From positions 1 to 64,000 of the forward strand of contig MU858222.1 of the NCBI GenBank assembly GCA_033297075.1: a DNA stretch of 64,000 bases, in the 5' to 3' direction. The notes under the pieces were generated by a model, which saw only the letters and a list, made by a program, of their open reading frames with translations, ran no database searches and had not been told where the DNA came from. The position numbers and the translations under genes are program-made. Shown here in pieces: positions 11,446 through 21,665 of the stretch (position 1 is the stretch's first letter; every line of letters starts with the position of its first letter). Source of the stretch: Rhypophila decipiens (taxonomy: Eukaryota; Ascomycota; Sordariomycetes; Sordariales; Naviculisporaceae).

Positions 11446-12559
11446 GCCAGACGGCCTACTGAAGTAGCATATTGGAAGTAATAATTGAACTAAGGAGTTT
11501 GTTCCATAAAGGGTTCTGAAAGAGGGCCCCAAACCCGTGTTTGAACAGGCTCGGTACCACGTCCTTGCTGCTGTAGATGTGATATTCAGTTAGGTCTAAC
11601 ATATGCAAGGGTCTCCCGTGGAAGAGCGGGAATCCCAAGCAAACTATCTTGGATATTGTAGTACAGCCACTAGTTCTAGACGCTCGTGGTGTCAAATTAA
11701 AACGACCACTAGCGTTGTGGCATACTGGTGAATTACTGGTGGAATAATTCGTCCGTCAGACTTTCTAGTCGATTTGTAACCCAGGTGAACTTTTTCAGCT
11801 TCGGATGTCTGCCGAGGGTTTGCTCGCTGCTATGACCTATCAAGGGAAACCAACACTCCTATCCTAGCCGGCAACTACCAGGGCTGTCCAAACCCCAGGA
11901 CGTCACCAACCAGTTAGTTACTGTTTTTATTTCGCACGTGGCGCACCAATATCCAACTTAGAGTCAAAACTAGGTTTAGAAACTATAAAGAGATCATCAA
12001 AGTCCCCCTTTTCACCGAAACAAGATATTACAAAGCTTGGCGCGGCAACATGATTGGACAATACCCATTCTGCCCCAACATCATGTATCCCACGAGGCAA
12101 TGCCGAAAGTCTGCTCGTCCAACCGGGCGTATGCCGCGGGGACAGGGCATGCAGACTAAATTAATGAGATTTTACCCAGTCGGTAATTATGTTCCGAATA
12201 AGCGGCCGTCCTTCCCCACGGGGATGTTGGGCAAAGGGCATGTTTTTCACCACTTGTGGAGGATATCGTGATGGTGGGCATATACTATCTGACAGTTGTA
12301 TGGGATATGGATAGATTGAAGAAGGGTAACAGTGGTTGATGGCGCGAGACTTCCAAAACCGGGATATGAAAAGAGGGCACGGCTGTCAGGCTTGGACTGA
12401 GTTATCACCCAGGCTTCTTCCTCTTCTTCTTCTTCTTCTTCCCTTTTTCCTCCTGTCGCCCTGAGTCTATTCTGATTCGATTTTCAGCTCGAACAGTACC
12501 TCGTCGTCACCTTTTACATCCCAGAACATACATACACATCAACCGCACGAGCAAAAGTC
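11446..12559. other. Intergenic region, promoter of the DUF1996 gene
   Basis: No gene seen. Near the right end a CTT-rich tract (about 12415-12450) and a pyrimidine-rich leader precede the ATG at 12560, a common pattern in strong filamentous-fungal promoters. Other frames in the region lack fungal codon bias. Confidence 0.5.
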
Positions 12560-14042
12560 ATGCTCTGGCAAACCCTCCTACTCGCCACCGCCCCATGGGT
12601 GGCCGCCCAAAGCCTACAAGGCCTAAACCACCTGCGCTTCGGCTGCTCGCAGATAACCATCGAGCGCCTAGACCCCCTCGTCAACCCAGGTGAATTCCCG
12701 ACGCCGCATATGCACCAGGTCGTCGGGGGGAACGCCTTCAACGCGACCATCAAGCCCAACACCGACGTGGCCAGCCTGGCGACCTGCACAACCTGCGGCC
12801 CCGCAGAGGACTTTTCCAACTACTGGACCGCCAACGTCTACTACCAGTCCCCCACCAACAAGAGCTACAGGCGCGTGCCGCAGGTTCCTAACCGCTTCTT
12901 GTTCAACGACCGGTTCACGACCCAGATCTCGGGGGGTATTGTGGTGTATTATATTGCGCCCAAGAAGAATACCGTTACTGCTTTTAAGCCGGTGGGTTTT
13001 TTAACTAACTAAACCTCTTGTTTTGTTGGTTCTTTCAGCAAGGTTGTTGATGTGTTAATTATGGTGAAAATGTCTATCTAGGGCTTCCGCATGTTCGTCG
13101 GCGATGTAACCCGCAAGACTCCGCTCTACAAGATGCAGAGCTGTTACCGGTGCTACTCGGGCCCCAACTTTGGCGGCGACGACATGGCGCCTTGCTCTGA
13201 CAGTCGCCTCGATTTTGAGAGCTTCCCGCCGAAGCCCTGCCCGGGCGGTATCCGGTCTAATGTTTTGTATCCCACGTATGTTTTCCTATTTCTCTCACCA
13301 TATGCAACGGTTATTCCTGCTATTCTTTCATGTTCAGGCTGTTGCGTTGCTTGTCGTTGAATGGTGGTGCTGATGTGATGATCAATGGGAACACTGCAGC
13401 TGCTGGGACGGCAAAAACCTCGACTCGCCCAACCACAAAGACCACGTCGCCTATCCCACCGGCGGCCCATCGAATTTCTTGTCCACCGGAAACTGCCCGT
13501 CGACCCACCCCGTCAAGATTCCCCAGCTCATGCTCGAGGTATGTCACGTCACGTTACCCTAGCAACGCCCCTGTTGTTTACTCCCCCCTTCATGGTCCCT
13601 TTTTTTCCACCAACAACAGAATCTAACCGCGCCTCGTGATATGCGGGAGAGTAGATCGTATGGGACACCACAAAATTCAACTCCAAAGCAGACTGGCCGA
13701 CCGACGGCTCCCAGCCGTTCCTCCTCAGCACAGGCGACAAGACCGGCTACGGCCAACACGGCGACTACGTTTTTGGGTGGAAAGGAGACGCCCTCCAGCG
13801 CGCCATGGACGCAAACGGGTGCTTCAGCGCCACCTGCGGCAACCTCAAGTCTCAGGATATTGCTACCGCGAATAAATGCACTATTAAAAAGACTGTGCGG
13901 GAGGATGTTGATGGTTGTGAGTACCTTCTTGTTTCTCTGCCTCCTTTGTTGGTGTGTTTGTCGATCGCTTTGGTTTGCTTGCGCTAACAGTGCTGACCGA
14001 ATGATAGGGTTTGACAGGCTTCCTGGGACGCCGATGGAGTAA
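12560..14042 (+). CDS. Secreted DUF1996-family protein
   Basis: Five exons: 12560-12991, 13082-13275, 13400-13538, 13655-13916 and 14008-14042. They give 353 residues, and every join keeps the frame. The protein starts with a signal peptide ([12 protein letters not shown]). It carries the DUF1996 hallmarks: an early [18 protein letters not shown] block with paired His, a Cys-rich middle ([14 protein letters not shown]), the [19 protein letters not shown] block, and a [13 protein letters not shown] block near the end. DUF1996 proteins are secreted or wall-associated; their biochemical role is not settled. No WSC domain is attached. The final exon is only 35 bases and ends in LPGTPME. A MITE sits 58 bases after the stop. 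Confidence 0.92.
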
Positions 14043-14099
14043 ATCATTACGCTATAAAATCCAGTTTGAAAAATTATAAAAGTTATTCTCAAATTCTAC

Positions 14100-14255
14100 T
14101 AACGTGCGTGATAAGCGAGCGGATAAAACAAGGGCGAGGGAATAATTATCCCTGCGAGGCGATCCTTTGTGGTTGTGCATTTGAAGATAATGATGGTAGG
14201 CTGTTAGAAAATTATCCGCTTGTTTGTTTTATCCGTTCGATTATCACGCACATTA
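14100..14255 (+). mobile_element. MITE with TA target duplication (Tc1/mariner-like)
   Basis: A 152-base element (14102-14253) has terminal inverted repeats of about 30 bases. The left end is ACGTGCGTGATAAGCGAG and the right end is its near-complement (CGATTATCACGCACAT); GGATAAAACAA is mirrored inside both arms. It is flanked on both sides by TA, the target duplication of Tc1/mariner/Fot1-type elements. It has no coding capacity. Confidence 0.85.
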
Positions 14256-14373
14256 ATATTAAATAGCCCTTTTGGTTTGTCAGCCCGGAACTAGGAGCTA
14301 TCAAGGATAGCCTGTCATCGATCCATTCACACAATCCCCAAGAAGAACCTCGATATCTCGTCGACACCGGGCA

Positions 14374-16484
14374 TCAAATCTCGTTCGATCCCCTTCCACC
14401 ACCTGCCGCTCCATCAGCAGCACCCAGCTCCCCCTGCCCGAATGCATCAAAAAGTCCCATCAAATCACCTCCGGCCATCATCATATCGGGTTGTCTCTGC
14501 ATTCCATAACCATCCATACCAAAAAAATCATCCCACCCACTCCAAACACTCATTCCCAACCCTCCGTCACCACTACCCTCGCTACCACCCTCACCTCGTT
14601 GACTCCCACTCCCAAGCCCTAACCGTCGAACCGCCTTTACCAAGCCACATATACTCCTCCACAACCTCCTACCCGCTCCACTCCCCTCCCGAACACCCTC
14701 CACCAACTCCACCGCCGCCTCGAAATCCTCCCTACATGCCTGCGCAAACATGGCAGGCGCATGACTAACAGCGAGTAACATGATGCCCAGCGCGCTTACA
14801 AGGAAATGATTGTACGCTGCTTGTTGCCGCGCATAGATATTACTTTCTTTGCTGAGCAGGACAATAGAGCGGGTTGTATTTTGCGCAATTGATACTGTTA
14901 GGTGTGCGAGTTGTGGGGAGGCATGTATTGCGGTTGTGGAGATGATGGAGGGGCGGTGGATTAGTAGGCGGAGGTGGTTCGCGCGGAGGAGGGTGAGGGT
15001 TGTTAGGGGGGATGAAGACAGGGAGAGGGTTGTGGCTAGCCAGGATTGGATTTGAGTGTCCAGATTCGCAATATGCGAGGAAGAAGATAAGGAAAAAGAA
15101 GGTGCTTGGTGGGTGAGGAATTGCGGGGTGGCTTCCCAGACTTGGGTGCAAAGGCGGCCGTAGGTTATGAGCGATTGGAGGGTGGGGGGGATGTCAGGGG
15201 CCTGTTATAGAATTGTCAATAGGATGGGTACTACCAGTAAACGTGGATGAAGGGAAGTGGCTGTGTGACTTACGGCGTTGACAAGCTCGGGGTCGATATC
15301 ACGATCCACAAGGGCGAAAGACAAGCCGTTCTGTAGTCCAAACTGACGGTCCAGGACATAGACACACCAAAAGACACTGAGTGCGGAAGCTCGGGCCTGA
15401 GGATCGGGAAAGGCTTCGAGTAGGCTTTCTTTTCTGTGAAGCCCCATCTCAAGGGCAAGCCGTGCGGCGATGCCAATCGTTCTCCAGGCATAGAGGTCTT
15501 GGTCGCGGAAGAAGTGATATATGGCGAGGACGGCCATGATGCGGATTGTCTGGAGGTTGACGTGGGTGTGTGCGGAGAGGCTGGTGATTTCGGATTCGAC
15601 CGAGCTGATTAGCTGGCGGTGTAATGGGTAGGTGGAAGGTCGGTCCAAGATGAGGGTTGTTGCGATGACCGCTCTTAGCAGTTGAGATTCCCTCTCGTCG
15701 CTGGTGGCGACGATTGGCCGACTTTGACTATGATCCTTGGTGCGAAGCTGAATTTGTGACAATAGTTGTGGTATTCGGTACGGGTCAAGCTCGGTGGGAT
15801 CGAGGATGGGATAGACAGTTTGGACTTCGTGGCGGAACGTGGCCACTAAACGCTGGGCGTCTTTCACACACAAGGGGCGCTCCGTCTCACCATCGATGGC
15901 CTGATCTCCACTGGGGTATGGTTCTATCTCGGACTGGTTGTCGTCTCCGGCATCCACGAGGTGTGCCAACGATGCCTTGGCCATCTTGAGGTTGAAGGCT
16001 GGGCGTGTGGTCCCGACGAAATGGGGTTCCACATGGTCATCGACTGCTGCTTTCTGAGGCATGGATGATGGCGGCGAGTTGTTGGTATCATGACTGGAGG
16101 TTAAGTCGGCGACCTGGCGGCGAAGAAGATTTAATTCATGCTCGAATTTCTCAAGTCGTACGCTAAATCCCATTGCGTGTCAATGGCAGCGGGTGCATGC
16201 ATTTTAGGGGTCGAGGGTATCGTACTCAACTTCAGGGTGCTGAGGCCGTGATCTGTTACAGCTTATTGCCCTGTCGATACACCTATCGCAGGCGAGGCCC
16301 CCCGGTAGTGCATTGCACTTGAGTTTGCTTTTCCTGCACTCTTCGCTGGCGGGTTGTCAGCTGCATTCTCATTCGGAATGGCTTTGTTTACTTACCACGC
16401 GATGCTGGAATATTTCGATCTCTTGGATCGGGTTGCCCCGGGAACATCCATCTCTGAGGATGGTCTCTTGGATGAGGCTGACAT
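14374..16484 (-). CDS. Zn2Cys6 fungal transcription factor
   Basis: Four exons on the minus strand (16484-16396, 16345-16226, 16162-15274, 15201-14374) give 641 residues. The zinc cluster is split by the first intron: Cys30, 33, 40, 49, 52 and 59 in the pattern C-x2-C-x6-C-x8-C-x2-C-x6-C, with the basic run CRKSKLKC. A Leu-rich linker follows (RLEKFEHELNLLRRQV). The fungal-specific middle homology domain comes next, with recognisable blocks VYPILDPTEL, RIMAVLAIYHFFRDQD and LALEMGLHRKESL. The C-terminus is Gly/Met/Asp-rich and could be an activation region. Such factors bind CGG triplets and often control nearby catabolic genes. The VAO-like and oxygenase genes lie within 3 kb and their shared promoter is rich in CGGAAT. 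One CGGAAT also sits in this gene's first intron (16374-16379). Confidence 0.9.
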
Positions 16485-16541
16485 TCTCTTGTTGGCAATC
16501 GCGAATTGACGTTGTCGTTGTCGTTGTCGAGGTTGATGTAG

Positions 16542-16648
16542 TTAGTTGGAGCGGGCGGGTGAGTAGGTGGGTTCGCCTCCCTCTCTCCACTTCATTAGTT
16601 GGAGCGGGCGGGGTGAGTAGGTGGGTTCGCCTCCCTCTCTCCACTTCA
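16542..16648 (+). repeat. 53-base tandem duplication in the regulator's 5' flank
   Basis: Two nearly identical units, 16542-16594 and 16595-16648, differ by one extra G in the second copy. Each contains GGAGCGGGCGGG and TTCGCCTCCCTCTCTCC. The array lies 58-164 bases upstream of the Zn2Cys6 start codon, so it falls in the 5' UTR or promoter. Confidence 0.9.
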
Positions 16649-17180
16649 GTATCGGGTCAGGCAAGCATTTTGTGGGGAAGGGGATACATCACCGGCATTT
16701 GCTTCCCATCAATGCACCCCCAATCATGTTTTGTAGGAAGCCAAGCCACGCCAAGCCACTTCTCCTGCCAAGCCGCGCTTGCAGGTAGAGGTCCGTTGGC
16801 CACTTCCAGAGGTACAGAACACTACATTCCTCGTGCAATCGGTTCTCAAGACCTTTATCTTCTTCCTTAGCCAATCCTAAGCAAACTAGAATACAAGATC
16901 TTGCGTCCCAAATGTTTTGCATTTCACCTCTAAAATCCGCTGACAAAGCAGATGGGAGAATTGAGGGAAGAACTGTGTGGCCCGGGCCCGGGGTGTTCCT
17001 TGGGGGTTAGGGTTTGGATCATTACATGTACCTAGGTAATTACTCTTGAAACTGGTCTTGTTGCCTCTCTCTCTTTCGTTCTGCGGCTGTCTCTAATATG
17101 CCCCTTGACACTTGTTTGCAAACTATCTTCCTTCCCATGACTGCTAGCTTATTTAACCCGTAAGGTAATTATGTACAATT
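16649..17180. other. Intergenic region between regulator and VAO-like gene
   Basis: No gene seen. The left part is the promoter side of the Zn2Cys6 gene and the right part the 3' flank of the VAO-like gene. Confidence 0.45.
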
Positions 17181-18986
17181 TCATCTTTTTCCGTTCGAGT
17201 TCCATATCCCGGACTTCCCTGGCGCGAACACGCCATTCGGATCGATGACATCCTTCAGCAAAGTAGTGAAACGTCCAAACGCACCGTCATTGAACGTCTG
17301 ACTGGCGGCCGTTGCGTCCATAAAACTGACATGAGTGCGATACTCAAGATAACCCAGCCCCTTGGAAAACTCCATCAAGGAAAACTGCAGACCTTGCAAG
17401 CGCGCCCTGGCCGCTGGATGAAACATGACGAGGTTGATGCTGATGATGTAGCGGTCAAAGACATGGAAATCCGCAATGAAGGTTAAGTCATGCTCGGCTG
17501 TAATCTTCCTGGCGCCAAGCCACCACTCGTACAGCTCGCGGCCGGACGGCGGCAGCACGGGGGAGTAGCAGTTATGCCACCAGCCAGAGTCATCACGAGA
17601 GGAGAACGCCTTGGCCATTTCAAGATCTGGTACTCCATTCTGGGGCAGGTAGTCGGGTGTGACATCTTGACCACGGAGATACTGCCCCGGTGCAGCGGTG
17701 AAAGTCTCAGTGGTGATCTTGACACCCTCGATCTGAGCAAATCGCCGCTTGACAGCCTCTATCAGACCACCCTGAGCCTCAGGGGGCCCATACAGCGCGA
17801 AGGCCGCACTCCATGCCGGGAGGCCGAGCATGGTGGATACCTTCTCAATGAGCTTGTCGGGGATGTGGTGTTCTAGAGTGCAGTACGACCCTAATGCCGC
17901 GGCCACGCGGGGGTCTTTGGGGAGAGCCCCGAGTACCATCGAAGGGCGGTCGAAGAGCTGCGGTGGGTTTACGAAAACCCGTCGTCGCATCAAGTCGGTC
18001 ATTCCGCCGACCAGGGGGACGAGGTCTGCTTCCTCTGGAACCCCGATCATGATTCGGGTGTAGGCTTCAGGGGCGGGGGACATGTGGATGCCCATCTTGG
18101 TGACAATTCCTGTGATCTGGTCAGTATCCCAGTGGCCACGGTTCACGAGCATTTTGACACTTACCGTAGTTGGACTGAAAGAAGATGCCATCTAGTCCGG
18201 GTCCGAAACCGCTGATGCATGACACAGATTAGAACCAGATTTCCACAATGTGGGTCCCACCGTAATTACATACCCAGAGTACAAAGGCCACACCTTGCTG
18301 CCATCCATGGCCCCCATACCAGTGCGCAGCAGGTCGCCATTGGGAAGTACGACTTCCATGCCGGACTGGTTCTTGTAATGGACTGCCTCAGGGGTATACC
18401 CGATTCCACGCTCGAGTGTATTGCCGATCACAGAGCCCCATCCAATGGCCGGAACGGAAAGCCAGAGATTGAGCTTTTGCCGCTGGATCTCTTCGTAGAG
18501 CTGGATGAAAGTGACACCCGGCTCCACAATTGCATAGCCGTACTCCTCGTTGATCTCGAGGATCTTGTCCATCCGGTGGAGATCCAGAATCACGTTGCCG
18601 TCCTGAACGGGGGCTGAACCACCATATCTGAGAAATACTTTAGCCTTAGCCTTTGAATACATGCAGAAGACAATCCCAGGAGATTAATCTTACCCCAAGT
18701 TCTTGCCACACGAGACAGTCCAGAGAGAAACTCGGAACACGTTGCCAGCGCGAACGAGATCACGGACTTGGTCCACTGTGCTGGGGCGGACAGCCGGACC
18801 GGGGATATGAGGTCGGCTGAGAGGAAAGGGGTCGCCATAGCTTCGACTACCCTGAATTCCCTCAGGTGCACCTGATGATGGATCTCGAGAGATGTTCTCT
18901 TCCCCGACGATGTCGGCGGCGAATCGAAGAAATTCGTCGATTTTGGCGGCACCAATGCCAGGCAGGGAGGAATTTGTCTCGCTCAT
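17181..18986 (-). CDS. Vanillyl-alcohol-oxidase-like FAD oxidase
   Basis: Four exons (18986-18694, 18627-18274, 18211-18165, 18109-17181) give 540 residues with all joins in frame. The N-terminal FAD-binding (PCMH) domain shows RPSTVDQVRDLVRAGN, GKNLGYGGSAPV, AIVEPGVTF and GNTLERGIGYTP. The C-terminal cap domain ends with EYRTHVSFMD (Tyr488/Arg489, matching substrate-binding residues of the family) and DPNGVFAPGKSGIW. VAO-family enzymes oxidise 4-hydroxybenzylic alcohols, ethers or alkylphenols using molecular oxygen. By my alignment the segment that carries the covalent-flavin His in vanillyl-alcohol oxidase reads FDRYIISINLVM here, without His, so the FAD may be non-covalent. No signal peptide is visible. 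It is divergent from the oxygenase gene at 19412. Confidence 0.9.
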
Positions 18987-19411
18987 GGTTGAAATTTGGA
19001 AGCCGATATGTACCAGGACAAATAAGTAGGTATAGAATGGAAAAATAGTAACCTCAGGTGAAACTCAATGGGCCGTCCAGCCTGTCTTTCTATACGCACC
19101 AACATCATGCCCAACGGCATGCCCGGATACTGATGCCATGGATCCCTCGGAACTACTCCAGAATATCGGAATGATTCCGAACACCAGCCTCCACAAAAGC
19201 GCGGGGAAGCGGGTCGGTTACGCGGGACGGGGCGCGGCGGTCGGAATTTCGGAATACAGTGGGTCCTCTCCTCGGTACCCTTTCCGAACCGATGATGACG
19301 ATGTCGACAGCTCAGGGACAGGTACCTACTATATAGGTGGTAGATTGCAACACGTCAGGCCTTTTTTGCTCCTAGTCAAATACCTTCAAGTCCAATACCT
19401 CATCACCCATC
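18987..19411. promoter_or_regulatory. Shared divergent promoter with clustered CGGAAT sites
   Basis: This 425-base gap separates the start codons of the VAO-like and oxygenase genes. CGGAAT half-sites occur at 19167-19172, on the reverse strand at 19174-19179, and at 19242-19247 and 19250-19255, with a variant CGGAAC at 19148. The 19167-19179 pair forms CGG-N7-CCG, the inverted layout bound by many Zn2Cys6 dimers. A TATA-like box (CTACTATATAGG) lies at about 19327-19338, about 75-85 bases before the oxygenase ATG. Which protein binds here is inference. Confidence 0.6.
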
Positions 19412-21040
19412 ATGCAGCCACCTATCTTGCAGCCGTTCCAACACGACCCCAAAGGCCCCAACGGCTTCTTCGGTCTCTCCTCAACCTGGTCAAACTACCT
19501 CTCGCCCCTTGAAAATGGCGTCCTGGGCCGATTTGAAGGCGAAGCCGCCGATCTCGCTGTCTTTGGCGAAATCCCCAGCGAGATCAACGGCACCTTCTAC
19601 CGCATCATGGTCGACCCCTTTTACCCGGTGCAAGAGGGAAACCCCCCGGTCGAGGGCGACGGCAACATTTGCGCCCTTCGCATCCACAACGGCCGCGTCG
19701 ACATGAAGATCCGCTACGTCGACACCGAGCGCCTCCGACTGGAGCGACACGCAAACAAGCGGCTCTTTGGCCTGTACCGCAACCCCTTTTCGCACCACCC
19801 CTGCGTCCGCGCCGCTGTCGACTCCACTGCCAACACCAACCTCGTATACTGGGCTGGTCAACTCCTAGCCCTCAAGGAGTCGGCCCAGCCGTACGCGGTT
19901 GATCCAGATACCCTCGAAACGCTCGGCTATGACCCTTTCAAGAGCCCCGGCAAGACCTTCAGCGCCCACCCCAAGGTCGACCCCTTCACCAACGAGCTCG
20001 TCGTCTTTGGCTACGAAGCCAAAGGCCTCGGCACCGATGACATCGTCATCTACGCCCTCGACAAAGACGGCAACAGACGCGACGAACAGTGGATTAAATC
20101 CCCCTGGCCCGCCTTCATACACGACTGCGCCATCACCGCAAACTACATCATCCTCGTCCTCTGGCCCTACTCAGCCTCCTCTATCGACACCATGCGCGCC
20201 GGCGGCCAGCACTGGACCTACTCCCGGGACCTTCCGGCAACCTTCATCGTCGCCCCCCGCCGCCCTTCCACCTTCCGTCCTCCCTCGTGGGATCCTTCCG
20301 AGACCTCCCGCGTCTACACCTGGGACCACGCCCTCCTCATGCACACCGCCGGCGCCTGGGAGGACCCCTCTGGCAACCTCAGAGTCGAATCCTCCCGCAT
20401 CTTCTACAATGTCTTCACCGCCTTCGATGCCAACCCCCCAGCAGATCAACACACCCCCTTTGGCAACCTTCCCCTCCGCGCAGACTACGTCCGCTGGACC
20501 CTCGATCTCTCCTCCCCATCCAACTCCCGCATGGCCGAACCCACTGTAATCCTCGACATGCCCGGTGAAATGGCCCGCATCGACGAACGCCTCCTCACGA
20601 AACCCTACACCAAGATCTTCTGCCCTGTCATCCTCCCCGATAGTACTAAGCCTTGCCCGACGCAAATTCCCATTCTCACCCCGGGACTCGACGCGTACGC
20701 GTTAGTAGATACCAAGACAGAGACTGTCAGTGTGTTCAATCCCGGGGATAACTGTACGGTAGATGAACCAATATTCATTCCGCGTAGCGAGGGAGCGGAG
20801 GATGGGGATGGGTGGATGATGGGGATGGTGCATAGGTTGGATGTTGGGAGGAGTGATTTGGTGGTTGTGGATACGAGGGAGTTTGACAAGGTGGTGGCGG
20901 TGGTCCAGTTGCCGTTTAGGACGAAGGGGCAGATTCATGGGAATTGGGTGGATGAGAGGGTGAAGGTGCAGAGGGGGGGATTTGTTAGGGGTTATGAGAA
21001 GGTGGAGGTTAGTGGGAGGGGGGCGTTGGAGGAGGAGTGA
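19412..21040 (+). CDS. Carotenoid/lignostilbene cleavage oxygenase
   Basis: A single exon encodes 542 residues of the carotenoid-oxygenase (RPE65/CCD/stilbene oxygenase) family. These enzymes split a C=C bond of carotenoids, apocarotenoids or hydroxystilbenes with O2, using Fe(II) held by four His at the centre of a seven-bladed propeller. All four are present: His186 (TFSAHPKVDP), His237 (FIHDCAIT), His311 (LLMHTAGAWED) and His509 (GQIHGNW). Their spacing of 51/74/198 is normal for the family. The early blocks INGTFYRIMVDP and VEGDGNICALRIHNG are also typical. No signal peptide is seen, so the enzyme is probably cytosolic. The neighbouring VAO-like gene acts on 4-hydroxyphenyl compounds, which favours a stilbene/phenolic substrate over a carotenoid; that is inference. 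Confidence 0.92.
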   Translation: MQPPILQPFQHDPKGPNGFFGLSSTWSNYLSPLENGVLGRFEGEAADLAVFGEIPSEINGTFYRIMVDPFYPVQEGNPPVEGDGNICALRIHNGRVDMKIRYVDTERLRLERHANKRLFGLYRNPFSHHPCVRAAVDSTANTNLVYWAGQLLALKESAQPYAVDPDTLETLGYDPFKSPGKTFSAHPKVDPFTNELVVFGYEAKGLGTDDIVIYALDKDGNRRDEQWIKSPWPAFIHDCAITANYIILVLWPYSASSIDTMRAGGQHWTYSRDLPATFIVAPRRPSTFRPPSWDPSETSRVYTWDHALLMHTAGAWEDPSGNLRVESSRIFYNVFTAFDANPPADQHTPFGNLPLRADYVRWTLDLSSPSNSRMAEPTVILDMPGEMARIDERLLTKPYTKIFCPVILPDSTKPCPTQIPILTPGLDAYALVDTKTETVSVFNPGDNCTVDEPIFIPRSEGAEDGDGWMMGMVHRLDVGRSDLVVVDTREFDKVVAVVQLPFRTKGQIHGNWVDERVKVQRGGFVRGYEKVEVSGRGALEEE

Positions 21041-21665
21041 GGGTGTTGGTCACCAAGCGGTCCCATGACCATTGTTGGTTACCACACTACACCTAAATTA
21101 GTGTGTACATCCAAAAGCATAATTGAACAAGCGGTTTAAATAGCAGTGCAGGTGACAGTACAAATGACCAAGTAGTGCAATTGAACGCCAAGTTGAATTC
21201 ACGGTGCACTGCAGTGAGCATGAGGCCTGGGAAAGGAAGGGACCACGCCTTGACGGTGCTTATTGGCCAGGAGCCCACTATAACGTTTTAAAAGACCTAC
21301 GCACCTTTTATAGGTACCCTTGGTAACTAATCCCTTCTTGAATCCGAGCCCACACAAAGCACCAGAAAACTATCCATCCATTCAGTACTTCTTCAAACCT
21401 GAATGTTTGAACATGATGAACAAATCTTCCACGGTTCTCTGCAAGGACTGCGTCCTCATGAGGAGGATGAGGAATCCGTACACGTGGAATCTTCCTCCGA
21501 AGCACTGAGGTTGATTTGGATCGAATCTCATATCCCCATGAGTTTTGGCCATGAAGACTTTAAGATTGTGAGGCTGAGTCTCATTCTGTTTCCAGAAAAT
21601 GCTAAGTGTTGACTGTCCCTACCTAACCGGCGGAACTTGAAGTGTTTGAGCCATCACCGTCAACA
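21041..21665. other. Intergenic region
   Basis: 3' flank of the oxygenase gene. Only short frames without domain signals are present. Confidence 0.45.
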
